Positions 30,328 through 39,666 of a stretch of DNA of 64,000 nt are shown here, in pieces (positions within the stretch are counted from its first letter, which is position 1; every line of letters begins with the position of its first letter). The DNA is from an uncultured Methanocorpusculum sp. (lineage in GTDB: Archaea > Halobacteriota > Methanomicrobia > Methanomicrobiales > Methanocorpusculaceae). The notes beneath the pieces were generated by a model, which was given only the letters and a program-made list of their open reading frames with translations, had not been told where the DNA came from and searched no databases. Location: assembly GCF_963667985.1 (NCBI RefSeq), contig NZ_OY764081.1:868001-932000 (forward strand). The letters run 5' to 3'. The position numbers and the translations under genes were made by a program.

Positions 30328-32391
30328 ATGGAAGTAAAGTATGTAACAACCACCTGCCCGTATTGCGGGACCGGCTGTTCCTTCAACCTTGTCGTGAAGG
30401 ATGGCAAAATTATCGATGCCCAGCCGTGTCAGCGCTCTCCGGTCAATGAGGGAAAACTCTGTCCGAAAGGTGTATACGGATTCGAGTTCATCAACTCTCC
30501 CGACCGCTTAACGACTCCTCTTATTAAAAAAGACGGAAAACAAGTACCGGCAACCTGGGATGAGGCACTCGCCGTCATCGCAGAGAACTTCGCCAAATAC
30601 AAGCCCGAAGAAATGACGGTCATCTCTTCTGCCCGCTGCTGTAACGAAGACAACTACGCCATGCAGAAGTTCGCCCGTGTCGTCTTAAAGACGCCGAACG
30701 TGGACCACTGCGCCCGTCTGTGCCACGCACCGACCGTCGCCGGTCTGAACATGGTCTTTGGATCCGGTGCATCCACCAACTCCTTCATGGATCTGGCAAA
30801 CTGCAGTCTTGCTTTTATCATTGGTTCCAACAACTTTGAAGCCCACCCGCTTGCAGCCCGCAGAATCATGCAGGCCAAGAAGAAGGGAGCAAAGGTCATC
30901 GTCTGTGACCCGCGTCTTACCCCGACGGCAAAACAGGCAGATCTCCACATCCAGCACTACCCGGGAACCGATATCCAGCTCCTGAACTGTCTGATGAAGA
31001 ACATCATCGAGAATGACTGGGTTGACCACGAATTCGTCGACAACCGTACAAACGGCTACGAGGAACTCAAGGCATGCGTCACTCAGGACAAATACAGCCT
31101 CGAGAACACCTCCAAAGTCTGCGGTGTCCCGGTCGAGAAACTCCAGCTCGCTCTCCAGTGGCTCCGTGAAAACCAGCACAAGACCGCATTCGTCCACTGT
31201 CTCGGTATCACGCAGCACACCGTAGGTGTCGACAACGTCAGATCGATCGCTTTCGTCCAGACCCTCCTTGGAAACATTGGTAAACCCGGATGCGGTGTCA
31301 ACGCACTTCGCGGTCAGAACAATGTTCAGGGATCCTGTGATATGGGAGCACTCCCGAACGTATACGCAGGATATCTGAGTGTCACCAACCCCGACGCAGC
31401 AAAGAAAGTTGCAGAATACTGGGGCGTTACCGATCTGCCGTCAGGCAAACTCGGTCTGCACATCCCGGAGATGCTCGAGACCCTCGAACACGAACCGGAA
31501 AAACTGAAATGCCTGTATCTGCTCGGCGAGAACCCTGTTATGTCCGACCCGAACAGTAAGGGTGTCGAGAAAGCAATGGCAAACTGCGAGTTCTTCGTTG
31601 TCCAGGATATCTTCGAGACCGAGACGACCAAATACGCAGATGTAGTCTTACCGGGATCCTGCTATGCAGAAGAAGACGGCACCCAGACCAATGCCGAACG
31701 CCGTGTCCAGAGATTCAGAAAAGCTCAGGATGCACCCGGAGAGGCAAAACTCGACTGGGAGATCATGAAGATGATCGCAACCAAGATGGGATACGGCGAC
31801 AAGTTCGCATGGGAAACCTCCGAGGATGTTTTCAACGAGATGCGCAAGATCACCCCGCAGTATGCAGGTATCACCTACGCAAAACTCGAGGGAGACGGTA
31901 TTCAGTGGCCATGCCCGACCGAAGACCACCCGGGAACCCCGATTCTGCACATCACCTCGTTTGCAGGAATGCCCGACGGCAAAGCAAAACTCCAGGCAAT
32001 CGAACACCGTGCACCGGCTGAAGTGATTGATGAGGAATATCCGTTCTGGCTCACGACCGGAGCAACCATCTGGCACTGGCCGTCAGGATCGATGACCCGC
32101 AGATGCACCCAGCTCGACCGTGACTGCCCGACAGCATGGCTCGAGATGAACAAGAAGGATGCAGCAAAACTCGGCATCGCAGACGGCGAGAAAGTCCTGC
32201 TTTCTTCACGCCGCGGAGAAGTCGCAGTCGCAGCACGCGTGATGGAAGATATCAAAGAAGGCGTGTTCTTCATGCCGTTCCACTTCATCGAGGCACGTGC
32301 AAACTTAGTCACGAACACCGCATACGACCCCGTATCCAGAACACCGGAATACAAAGTCTGTGCTGTGAAAGTTACCAAACAGGAGGCCTAA
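30328..32391 (+). CDS. fdhA: Formate dehydrogenase, catalytic subunit
   Basis: Molybdopterin (Mo or W) enzyme oxidising formate to CO2. 687 residues. An N-terminal [4Fe-4S] motif uses C10, C13, C17 and C45; the metal ligand is Cys132 in HCARLCHAPT, where some relatives use selenocysteine. Later motifs EVVLPGSCYAEEDGTQTNAERR-like (ending TNAERRVQR) and MTRRC belong to the pterin-binding domains. fdhB follows after one base. In methanogens without hydrogenase this enzyme feeds F420 and the heterodisulfide reductase. Confidence 0.96.
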   Translation: MEVKYVTTTCPYCGTGCSFNLVVKDGKIIDAQPCQRSPVNEGKLCPKGVYGFEFINSPDRLTTPLIKKDGKQVPATWDEALAVIAENFAKYKPEEMTVISSARCCNEDNYAMQKFARVVLKTPNVDHCARLCHAPTVAGLNMVFGSGASTNSFMDLANCSLAFIIGSNNFEAHPLAARRIMQAKKKGAKVIVCDPRLTPTAKQADLHIQHYPGTDIQLLNCLMKNIIENDWVDHEFVDNRTNGYEELKACVTQDKYSLENTSKVCGVPVEKLQLALQWLRENQHKTAFVHCLGITQHTVGVDNVRSIAFVQTLLGNIGKPGCGVNALRGQNNVQGSCDMGALPNVYAGYLSVTNPDAAKKVAEYWGVTDLPSGKLGLHIPEMLETLEHEPEKLKCLYLLGENPVMSDPNSKGVEKAMANCEFFVVQDIFETETTKYADVVLPGSCYAEEDGTQTNAERRVQRFRKAQDAPGEAKLDWEIMKMIATKMGYGDKFAWETSEDVFNEMRKITPQYAGITYAKLEGDGIQWPCPTEDHPGTPILHITSFAGMPDGKAKLQAIEHRAPAEVIDEEYPFWLTTGATIWHWPSGSMTRRCTQLDRDCPTAWLEMNKKDAAKLGIADGEKVLLSSRRGEVAVAARVMEDIKEGVFFMPFHFIEARANLVTNTAYDPVSRTPEYKVCAVKVTKQEA

Positions 32392-32392
32392 A

Positions 32393-33649
32393 ATGTCAGC
32401 AAAAGGCGATATGTGCTATGCATGGACCAAAGATGCAGGCATCAAAGGAGAATGCGGAGGAGCAGTGACGTCACTTCTCAAGTACATGCTTGAGAACAAG
32501 ATCGTTGACATGGTCCTGACCGTCAAAAAAGGTGTTGACCTCTACGACCCGCAGCCGGCATTCATTACCGACCCGGCCGAACTTGCCTCCACAGCAGGAT
32601 CACTCCACTGCGGTACGCTTCTTCTGCCAAAGCTCATCAAGAAATACCTGAACGGTGCAAAAGACATGAAAGTCGCCGTTACCGTCAAGGGATGCGATGC
32701 AAAAGCAATGTACGAACTTGCCAAGCGTAATCAGATCAACCTGGACAACGTTGTGATGATCGGTCTGAACTGCGGTGGATCAGTCACCCCGTTCATGGCA
32801 AGAAAGATGATTGCCGAGAAGTACGGTGTTGACCCGGACTGTGTTTTCAAAGAGGAAATCGACAAAGGTCAGTTCATCATTGAATACACCGATGCAGAAG
32901 GCAAACACCAGCACAAAGGTATCTCAATCGACGAGCTGGAAGAGGAAGGTCTCGGGCGCCGTCTGAACTGTCAGCGCTGCGAAACCAAGATCCCCCGTCA
33001 GGCAGACATTGCCTGTGGAAACTGGGGTGTCTTCGGCGAGAAAGCCGGCAAGGCAACCTTTGTTGAAATCTGCTCGGAGAAAGGTGCAATGATCTTCGAC
33101 GGCGCCGTAAAATCCGGCATCATCGACACCTGCGCACCCGAGGCAAAAGGTCTCGAGATCCGTGGAAAGATCGAGAACGTCATGGTCAAGATGGGTAAGA
33201 AGAACCAGAAGAAGCAGTTCGAAGCTCTCGGTGAAGGTTCTGAGAAACTCGGACTTATCATGAAAGAAAGCAGCCGCTGCATCAAATGTTACTCATGCAT
33301 TGAAAGCTGCCCGATCTGCTACTGTGTTGAGTGTTCTACCAAGAAGCCCCACCTCGTTCGCCCAGGAATCATTCCACCGGACTTCATGTTCCAGATGATC
33401 AGATTCGCACACATTGCAGATTCCTGTATCAACTGTGGTCAGTGTCAGGAACTCTGTCCGATGGATATCCCGAACTCACTCTTCATGCACTCCCAGCAGG
33501 TTGAGCTTGAAAAGATGTTCGGACACACACCTGGTGTCGACATGGAGCTCCCGGTCCTCGCATTCGCAGAAGAAGCCGACGAGCGTGCACGTCTGCATGC
33601 AACCGGCTCCGACATGATCTACGAAAACGTGTTCGGCGGAGAAGAGTAA
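32393..33649 (+). CDS. fdhB: Formate dehydrogenase, F420-reducing beta subunit
   Basis: 418-residue F420-reducing, FAD- and Fe-S-containing subunit (FrhB/FdhB family). N-terminal WTKDAGIKGECGGAVTSLLK is the family signature; CQRCETKIPRQADIACGNWG lies mid-protein; CIKCYSCIESCPICYC and CINCGQCQELCPMDIP near 295 and 345 bind two [4Fe-4S] clusters. It follows fdhA by one base. A T-rich stretch after the stop (33653-33675) may end the transcript. Confidence 0.96.
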   Translation: MSAKGDMCYAWTKDAGIKGECGGAVTSLLKYMLENKIVDMVLTVKKGVDLYDPQPAFITDPAELASTAGSLHCGTLLLPKLIKKYLNGAKDMKVAVTVKGCDAKAMYELAKRNQINLDNVVMIGLNCGGSVTPFMARKMIAEKYGVDPDCVFKEEIDKGQFIIEYTDAEGKHQHKGISIDELEEEGLGRRLNCQRCETKIPRQADIACGNWGVFGEKAGKATFVEICSEKGAMIFDGAVKSGIIDTCAPEAKGLEIRGKIENVMVKMGKKNQKKQFEALGEGSEKLGLIMKESSRCIKCYSCIESCPICYCVECSTKKPHLVRPGIIPPDFMFQMIRFAHIADSCINCGQCQELCPMDIPNSLFMHSQQVELEKMFGHTPGVDMELPVLAFAEEADERARLHATGSDMIYENVFGGEE

Positions 33650-33731
33650 ACTCTTCTTTTCGTCCTTTTTTACATTCGAGTTTTCCCAAAAATATTTACA
33701 TAGATTGAATGCAAATAATATATCAACTAAG

Positions 33732-33746
33732 ATTCACAATGTGAAT
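33732..33746. promoter_or_regulatory. Operator palindrome ATTCACA-A-TGTGAAT (nifS side)
   Basis: A perfect 7+1+7 palindrome three bases before the cysteine desulfurase ATG. A 13/15 match lies at 36959-36973 just upstream of the XRE-type regulator gene. The pair suggests that regulator controls both genes. Confidence 0.7.
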
Positions 33747-33749
33747 ATC

Positions 33750-34931
33750 ATGGCTGAAAAAATTATCTACATGGATCATGCCGCTACGACTTACACCGCA
33801 AAAGAGGTCGTGGAGACAATGCTGCCCTACTTCTCCGAAGAGTTCGGCAACCCTTCTTCTGTTTATTCTCTGGGGCAGTCAAACAAGACAGCTCTTGACC
33901 TTGCCAGAAAACAGGTAGCATCGGCAATCAATGCACAACCTGATGAGATTTTCTTCACCAACGGCGGAACTGAATCGGACAACTGGGCACTGAAGGGCGT
34001 GGCATTTGCCAATGAACGAAAAGGAAAACATATCATTACAACCGCGATCGAGCATCATGCGATTTTGCATTCCTGTCAATGGCTCGCGTCACGGGGATTT
34101 GATATTACGTATCTTCCCGTGGACAAATACGGGATGGTTTCCCCAGAGGCGGTCGAAAAAGCGATCATACCCGATACGATCCTCATCTCTGTTATGTATG
34201 CAAACAACGAAGTCGGCACGATACAGCCTATCGCCCAGATCGGAAAAATCGCCAGAGATCATGGAATCTACTTCCACACGGATGCAGTCCAGGCAGTAGG
34301 CCACGTTCCAATTGATGTCGTCGCTGACAACATCGATCTTCTCTCGCTCTCCGGCCACAAATTCTACGGACCAAAAGGTACTGGGGCCCTCTATATCCGT
34401 AAAGGAACCCGGATCCAGAACTTCATTCACGGCGGAGCTCAGGAAAAGAAACGCCGGGCAGGTACTGAAAATGTTCCCGGAATCGTAGGGCTTGGTGTTG
34501 CAATCGAACGTGCAGTCAATGAGATGCCTGAAGAAACAAAACGGCTTTCAGCACTGAGAGACGAACTTACCCGTGAACTTCTCAAAATCCCGGCAACACA
34601 TTTGAACGGTCACCCGACAAAACGCCTGCCAAACAACACGAACATCATCTTCGAGTACATCGAGGGGGAATCTATTCTCCTATTCCTGAATATGAATGGC
34701 ATATGTGCATCGACCGGAAGTGCCTGTAATTCGGCATCACTTGAACCATCACACGTCTTAACGGCAATGGGAGTCTCGCATGAAATTGCACACGGGTCAA
34801 TCCGGCTTACCGTCGGTGAACGAACAACTGAACAAGATGTGAAATTTGTGATAGCCGCACTCACAGAAATAGTGGCAAAACTCAGGGCAATGTCCCCGCT
34901 TACCCCAAAGGAGCTGAGAAATGTACAGTGA
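33750..34931 (+). CDS. Cysteine desulfurase (NifS/IscS type)
   Basis: PLP enzyme releasing sulfur from cysteine for Fe-S cluster assembly. About 393 residues from [34 protein letters not shown] and [20 protein letters not shown] contain the PLP-binding His and Lys; [14 protein letters not shown] has the active-site Cys region (STGSACNS). The start at 33750 fits the family better than an ATG 45 bases upstream, which would lie across the palindrome. The 3' end overlaps the scaffold gene by 11 bases. Confidence 0.93.
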   Translation: MAEKIIYMDHAATTYTAKEVVETMLPYFSEEFGNPSSVYSLGQSNKTALDLARKQVASAINAQPDEIFFTNGGTESDNWALKGVAFANERKGKHIITTAIEHHAILHSCQWLASRGFDITYLPVDKYGMVSPEAVEKAIIPDTILISVMYANNEVGTIQPIAQIGKIARDHGIYFHTDAVQAVGHVPIDVVADNIDLLSLSGHKFYGPKGTGALYIRKGTRIQNFIHGGAQEKKRRAGTENVPGIVGLGVAIERAVNEMPEETKRLSALRDELTRELLKIPATHLNGHPTKRLPNNTNIIFEYIEGESILLFLNMNGICASTGSACNSASLEPSHVLTAMGVSHEIAHGSIRLTVGERTTEQDVKFVIAALTEIVAKLRAMSPLTPKELRNVQ

Positions 34932-35352
34932 AAAAGTAATGGATCACTTCACCAACCCGCGAAACGTGGGTGTCATTGAAGATGCGAATGGTATTGGAGA
35001 AGAGGGAAATCCTTCCTGCGGAGATATCATGAAGATGTATCTCAAAGTTGAGAACGATGTCATCATCGATGCAAAATTTCAGACATTCGGTTGCGGTGCT
35101 GCGATTGCCTCCAGCAGCATGGCCACCGAAATGATCAAAGGAAAAACCCTGGAAGAAGCATGGACCCTCTCCAACAAAGCAGTGGCAGAAGCCTTGGATG
35201 GATTACCTGCAATAAAAATGCACTGTTCCGTTCTTGCCGAGGAGACCATTCACAAAGCGATCAATGACTATCTGGTAAAGTCGGGCAGAGAAACGTGGGG
35301 TGACGGAGAATGCAGCTCCTGCGGGCATGACTGTGATACCTGTGAACTCTGA
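34921..35352 (+). CDS. Fe-S cluster scaffold (NifU N-terminal/IscU type) with Cys tail
   Basis: 143 residues: [58 protein letters not shown] and [16 protein letters not shown] carry the three scaffold cysteines. The C-terminus ends [13 protein letters not shown], an added cysteine cluster after the normal end. It overlaps the cysteine desulfurase, which supplies its sulfur. The TGA stop is in frame with the HAD-type frame that follows. Confidence 0.9.
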   Translation: MYSEKVMDHFTNPRNVGVIEDANGIGEEGNPSCGDIMKMYLKVENDVIIDAKFQTFGCGAAIASSSMATEMIKGKTLEEAWTLSNKAVAEALDGLPAIKMHCSVLAEETIHKAINDYLVKSGRETWGDGECSSCGHDCDTCEL

Positions 35353-35382
35353 AAAAACCTCCCACGTGCAGTACTATTCGAC

Positions 35383-35988
35383 ATGGATAATACTCTGCAC
35401 GATCTGCGGCGGGCACGCCATTGCGCAGCAGATGCGTTAATGGCATACTGCGGGGTTTTTGGCGACCTGCATGTTTATTCCCTGAACAAAAACCCTCCAA
35501 CTCTCATCGAAGATGCAGTAACCCTCTATCTAGCTGACGGAGTCGAGGGTGATTTCAATGAATGTACCTGGCTCTATCATAGGCTGGAACTTGCCTGTAT
35601 CTCACCCTTCGAGGGAATTGAGGAAATGCTATGCGAATTAAAATCAGAAGGGGTCCGCCTGGCCGTCATCTCGAATGCAGATCGGGTAGATATGGAAAAA
35701 CGCATCAAATACCTTGGTTATGAACAGTATTTTGACCTGATCGTCACGCCCGAAACATTCGGTGTAAAGAAACCGAATCCAGAGGTCTATCAGAAAACAC
35801 TCGAAGCACTTGGAGTTTTACCGGAAGAGACGGTAATGATCGGTGACAAAAAGGATTGGGATGTACGACCTCCAAGGGAGCTGGGTATCAAAGGAGTACA
35901 TGCCACCTTTGGTTCGCTTGATAAACGGGATAAAATCTGTGCGGTTGATTCACCGGAAGAATTTCTGGAACTCTTAAAAAAAGGTTAG
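35383..35988 (+). CDS. HAD-family hydrolase, copy 1 (start codon apparently lost)
   Basis: From the first ATG, 201 residues close to the paralogue at 37039-37686 (ECTWLYHRLELACISPF, VTPETFGVKKPNPEVY, VMIGDKKDWDVRPPRELGIK). The catalytic motif FDMDNT straddles this ATG: the nucleophilic Asp is encoded just upstream. The frame extends upstream as KNLPRAVLFD to the TGA of the scaffold gene with no ATG, GTG or TTG. So initiation at 35383 gives an inactive protein, unless a rare start or readthrough from the scaffold gene supplies the Asp. It may be decaying. Confidence 0.7.
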   Translation: MDNTLHDLRRARHCAADALMAYCGVFGDLHVYSLNKNPPTLIEDAVTLYLADGVEGDFNECTWLYHRLELACISPFEGIEEMLCELKSEGVRLAVISNADRVDMEKRIKYLGYEQYFDLIVTPETFGVKKPNPEVYQKTLEALGVLPEETVMIGDKKDWDVRPPRELGIKGVHATFGSLDKRDKICAVDSPEEFLELLKKG

Positions 35989-36569
35989 GCGATCTTGGAA
36001 AGAGCGCCGGTCTTCAGATCGTAATACAGACCGTGTACTTCCAGACATCCTTTCTCCTCGGCCATGGAGACAAGAGGGTAGGAACGAAGATGCTCCATCT
36101 GCAGGCGAACGTTTTCGTACTCGATCTCTTTTTTCCGAATAGCCTTCTCTTCAGGAGTGTTTGCCTCGCCAAGACGGGCATCAACTCTCGTTTGAGCATC
36201 ACGTGCATTGTTGATCCAAAGAGGGATATAGGCATCCTTTGACATATCAACATCCAGAGCATTGAGAGCTCCACAGTCTGAGTGACCGCAGATCACGATA
36301 TCTTTTACTTTCAGATGCTTGACTGCATATTCTAAGACGGTTGCAAAATTCCAGTCGTGCGTCGGAACGATGTTTCCAATGTTTCGGTGGGTAAACAACT
36401 CCCCTGCACGGCAGTGAGTAATCCTTTCCGGATTCACTCGGGAATCAGAACAGCCAATCCACAACACCGTTGGGTGCTGGGTGCTGGTGAGCTGCATGTA
36501 GCGTTCTTTCTTTCTCTCGAAATCCTGTTCCCGAAAGATTTTGTTTCCTTCAATAAATGTTTCTATCAT
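35985..36569 (-). CDS. Beta-carbonic anhydrase
   Basis: 194 residues with zinc ligands in CSDSRVNPE (C40, D42) and CGHSDCGAL (His and Cys near 95-98). Interconverts CO2 and bicarbonate; useful to a CO2-reducing methanogen and to CarAB. The C-terminus VHGLYYDLKTGAL is typical. It is convergent with HAD copy 1 (stops overlap by 4 bases) and lies between the two HAD paralogues. Confidence 0.93.
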   Translation of the reverse strand: MIETFIEGNKIFREQDFERKKERYMQLTSTQHPTVLWIGCSDSRVNPERITHCRAGELFTHRNIGNIVPTHDWNFATVLEYAVKHLKVKDIVICGHSDCGALNALDVDMSKDAYIPLWINNARDAQTRVDARLGEANTPEEKAIRKKEIEYENVRLQMEHLRSYPLVSMAEEKGCLEVHGLYYDLKTGALSKIA

Positions 36570-36626
36570 GAGTAAAACCCCAATAGATGTTTAATTGACT
36601 CTTGAAACTTATGAGTGTTTTGGATT

Positions 36627-36950
36627 CTACTCGGATGAATATCCGCACTCGCTCCGCCCTCTGAGTGAGCGGCAGATAACACAGAATTTTGTCTCAAGTT
36701 CCTCGTCAGTGACCGAACCGGATTTGATCTCTTCGGCAAGTTTTGCGATGACAGCTTGTATCTCATCATCAAAAACGATTCTATAGCCCCGTTTGCCGGA
36801 TAAGTACTGGGATACAGCGGACGGGGCGAGAGAGAGAGATTTAGCAACCTGAATCTGCGACACCCCAAGATTCACGAGCTCAGCCGCAAGAGCAGCCTGT
36901 ATTGCAGGAATGATATCCCAGACGATTTCCTGACAGGGAACTTTTACCAT
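36627..36950 (-). CDS. XRE-type regulator with C-terminal cysteines
   Basis: 107 residues. The helix-turn-helix is VSQIQVAKSLSLAPSAVSQY (about residues 29-48), the form seen in archaeal thiamine- and metal-type XRE regulators. The C-terminal part has CVICRSLRGRSECGYSSE, three cysteines that could hold a metal or Fe-S cluster. ATG at 36950 is chosen because the palindrome ATTCACAATGTGATA lies 9 bases upstream; longer frames would read through it. The same palindrome precedes the cysteine desulfurase gene, so it likely senses iron-sulfur or redox state. That role is inference. Confidence 0.75.
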   Translation of the reverse strand: MVKVPCQEIVWDIIPAIQAALAAELVNLGVSQIQVAKSLSLAPSAVSQYLSGKRGYRIVFDDEIQAVIAKLAEEIKSGSVTDEELETKFCVICRSLRGRSECGYSSE

Positions 36951-36958
36951 GATTATAC

Positions 36959-36973
36959 ATTCACAATGTGATA
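36959..36973. promoter_or_regulatory. Operator palindrome ATTCACAATGTGATA (regulator side)
   Basis: 13 of 15 positions match the perfect palindrome at 33732-33746. It lies just before the regulator's ATG, implying autoregulation. A half site TGTGAAT also sits on the start of HAD copy 2 (37034-37040). Confidence 0.65.
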
Positions 36974-37038
36974 TATTATAGATTTCACCATACCACCAAA
37001 CAAATGATTTAATGATTTCACCGGCCAATGATGTGTGA

Positions 37039-37686
37039 ATGAACCGATTCTGGCCGCGTGCGGTGATCTTCGATATGGATAACACCCTCCATGATTTACG
37101 TGGAGCACGGATCGCCGCAGCGGATGCCTTAATGGCGTATTGCGGGGTATTTGGCGACCTGCAATTTTATTCCCTGAATCGAAATCCCCCTACATTGATT
37201 GAGGATTCGGTCACTGCATATATCGCAGATGGTGTCGAGGGTGATTTCAATGAATGTACTTGGCTCTATCACACACTCGAACATGCATGTATTTCCCTGT
37301 TTGACGGGATGAACGAAGTTTTGAAAGCGTTGAAGACAAATGGTGTGAAACTTGCAATCATCTCAAATGCGGATCCTGAAGAGACAGAGAGACGATTGAA
37401 CACCATGCATATCATGCCATATTTCGACGCAGTGGTTACCCCAGATACATTTGGAATTAAGAAACCGAATCCGCTTGTCTTTGAAAAAACTCTGGAACTT
37501 CTCGGAGTCTCCGCAGAAGAAGCGGTAATGATCGGAGATAAGAAGGACCGGGACGTTTTTCCGCCGAGAGAGTTGAATATTTTTGCCATTCATGCAGTGT
37601 ACGGAACGCTGGAACAACCAGATACGGAGTACACAGCTGCAAAACCATCAGAGATACTAGAGATACTTAGTAGAACTGACAATTAG
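37039..37686 (+). CDS. HAD-family hydrolase, copy 2
   Basis: 215 residues, MNRFWPRAVIFDMDNTLHDL with the catalytic DxDxT motif intact, LAIISNADPEETERRL (motif II Ser/Asn), KKPNPLVFEKTLELL (motif III Lys) and VMIGDKKDRDVFPPRELN (motif IV Asp pair). Probably a phosphatase of small phosphoesters, such as phosphoglycolate. It is a tandem paralogue of 35383-35988; the nucleotide match is high in places. The start codon overlaps an operator half site. Confidence 0.85.
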   Translation: MNRFWPRAVIFDMDNTLHDLRGARIAAADALMAYCGVFGDLQFYSLNRNPPTLIEDSVTAYIADGVEGDFNECTWLYHTLEHACISLFDGMNEVLKALKTNGVKLAIISNADPEETERRLNTMHIMPYFDAVVTPDTFGIKKPNPLVFEKTLELLGVSAEEAVMIGDKKDRDVFPPRELNIFAIHAVYGTLEQPDTEYTAAKPSEILEILSRTDN

Positions 37687-37743
37687 CTTCTTTTCAGGCA
37701 CTCGATCCACACTTTTATCAATCATAAACAGACATTTTCAGGT

Positions 37744-38463
37744 ATGATACAAAATGCCGGAGATATATTTATTGATGCAACAAAATATCCCTCAACAACA
37801 CGTACGGATGCAGCTTTAGGCAGACCCGAACCAACCCGTCCAAGACCTTCGGGAAATACCCGTGTACTCCCAGATCCTCTGAAAAATCATCTTGCAATGG
37901 ATCTTACCACGGCATTGCAGACTCGCCGTTCTCTTCGCATGTTTACGGGATCTGCCATAACCGAAGAACAGTTATCCTATCTTCTCTGGGCTACTCAGGG
38001 AATTACCGGACAGTCTGAAATGTTCAGGAGTTCGCCTTCAGCAGGCGCCATCCATCCAATTGATATTTATGTTGCAATCCAGAACGTGACCGGACTTCCT
38101 ATCGGTATATGGAGATATTACGCCAACGGTCACATGCTTGAACTGATTGAGGAGGGACCAAACGCGATTAGTGCACTTGGAAAAGCATGCATGATGCAGC
38201 CGGCAGTAATGCGTGCTCCGGTTCTGTTCTGTTTTGTTGCAACACCATATAGGACGGTCTGGAAGTATGGAGTTCGGGGATACAGAGATATTTTTCTTGA
38301 TGCCGGCCATCTTTGTGAAAATCTGTACCTTGCAGGAACACAGGAAGAACTGGGTATCTGCGGGATCGGCGCATTCTACGATGATGAGGCACATAAAGCT
38401 CTGAACTTATCGAAAGACCAGATCTTTTTGTATGCCGCTGCATGCGGTCATCCAAAAAAATAA
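37744..38463 (+). CDS. SagB-type nitroreductase-family FMN enzyme
   Basis: 239 residues. The nitroreductase core begins at about residue 52 (MDLTTALQTRRSLRMFTGSA) with FRSSPSAGAIHPIDIYVAIQ and, late, GHLCENLYLAGTQEELGICG, the SagB-type dehydrogenase pattern. The first 50 residues are Pro/Thr-rich. Reduces an unknown substrate with FMN. It precedes the sulfite reductase-like gene on the same strand with a gap of about 110 bases. Confidence 0.82.
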   Translation: MIQNAGDIFIDATKYPSTTRTDAALGRPEPTRPRPSGNTRVLPDPLKNHLAMDLTTALQTRRSLRMFTGSAITEEQLSYLLWATQGITGQSEMFRSSPSAGAIHPIDIYVAIQNVTGLPIGIWRYYANGHMLELIEEGPNAISALGKACMMQPAVMRAPVLFCFVATPYRTVWKYGVRGYRDIFLDAGHLCENLYLAGTQEELGICGIGAFYDDEAHKALNLSKDQIFLYAAACGHPKK

Positions 38464-38577
38464 TGGGTTGAAAGAGAGAAAAATCCAAAAATGTAGATTA
38501 CGCATCCATTAGCTGCATATGAATCTGTGAATACCTGGAAAACCATCTTAATAAATTACCAAAGCCAATATGCATAT

Positions 38578-39459
38578 ATGAAAACAAAATCCCGCATATA
38601 TGAGATGGGAGGGGTCATCACCGAAGTTAATGGGGATTTCTGTATTCTTCGTCTTCGCCTGCCTGCAGGTATCGTAACCCCAGACCTGCTCATCGCAGTC
38701 GGAAAGATTGCACAAAAATACAACCTCGATAATGTACATCTGACGACACGCCAGACGCTTGAAATACCTCATATCAAAATCAGTGAACTCGAGACCGTGG
38801 CGGAGGAACTGCTTGCAAACGGACATGATATCGGAGCTGAACGTGCTGAAGTAGTCAATATCACTGCATGTCCGGGAACGGATAGATGTAAACTTGCCAA
38901 TATCGATTCGCTCCATCTTGCCAAGGAGATAGACAATAGATATTTCCGGAAAGATATGCCGGGAAAAATTCGGATTGCCATTTCCGCATGCCCCAACGCC
39001 TGTACCAGCGAAACACTGAATGAAATAGGTATTACAGGTCTTAGAAAGCCGATCCGTGAAGATGGTCAATGTACCGGATGCGGAACATGTGTACAGTTTT
39101 GCCGGGAAGAAGCACTCGAAGTTCGCGATGGATCTATTGTCATGCTAGATGACCACTGTCTTAACTGTGGAACATGTATCCGATCATGTTTGTATGGTCT
39201 TTTGCAATCGGAAGCAACAGCCTACAAAATCACATTCGGCGGGAGGCGGGGCAGACATCCAAAAGTAGGTTCGACTCTTATTACAGTTAACTCTGAAGAA
39301 GCAGCCCTTCTCGTGATCGATGCAATCATCGACTGGATTTACCGCTTTGCCCGACTGGATGTTCCCGTTGTAAGCCAGATTGGTAAAGATCTCAAAATTG
39401 AAGAGATCAAAGAAATCCTGAAAAAGAAAATTCCGGCAACGTCAATAGTGGCTGAATAA
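38578..39459 (+). CDS. Small sulfite/nitrite reductase-like siroheme Fe-S protein
   Basis: 293 residues. TACPGTDRCKLA and SACPNACTSE match the siroheme-[4Fe-4S] cysteines; CTGCGTCVQFC and CLNCGTCIRSC add a ferredoxin domain. TTRQTLEIPHIKI is also family-like. This is the layout of the small dissimilatory sulfite reductase-like proteins (Dsr-LP) common in methanogens. The role is not settled; assimilation of sulfite or a siroheme-related function are options. Start at MKTKSRIYEMGG; an ATG 51 bases upstream is less family-like. Confidence 0.85.
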   Translation: MKTKSRIYEMGGVITEVNGDFCILRLRLPAGIVTPDLLIAVGKIAQKYNLDNVHLTTRQTLEIPHIKISELETVAEELLANGHDIGAERAEVVNITACPGTDRCKLANIDSLHLAKEIDNRYFRKDMPGKIRIAISACPNACTSETLNEIGITGLRKPIREDGQCTGCGTCVQFCREEALEVRDGSIVMLDDHCLNCGTCIRSCLYGLLQSEATAYKITFGGRRGRHPKVGSTLITVNSEEAALLVIDAIIDWIYRFARLDVPVVSQIGKDLKIEEIKEILKKKIPATSIVAE

Positions 39460-39491
39460 AAATACTTTTTTTAAGAAATTAGGAAGTTTGG

Positions 39492-39665
39492 TTAGTCTTC
39501 AATTTTTCTGAAAAGACCAGGCTTACTTTTCGGAACTAAACAAAGCGGACACACCCACGTATCGGGTAGACTCTCATATTTTGTTCCGGGAGGGACACCG
39601 TGGGCCGGATCGCCTACATCCTCGTCAAAAATGTACGAGCAAAAGATGCAAATGTACTTCGCCAT
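39492..39665 (-). CDS. Rubredoxin
   Basis: 57 residues: MAKYICIFCSYIFDEDVGDP then GVPPGTKYESLPDTWVCPLC. Two CxxC motifs (C6/C9 and C39/C42) bind one iron. Length and the D-P...P-G-T...LPD-W-x-CP pattern are classic. It lies two bases after the stop of the gene at 39667-40236 and probably shares its transcript. Electron carrier, likely in oxygen or peroxide defence. Confidence 0.93.
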   Translation of the reverse strand: MAKYICIFCSYIFDEDVGDPAHGVPPGTKYESLPDTWVCPLCLVPKSKPGLFRKIED

Positions 39666-39666
39666 T

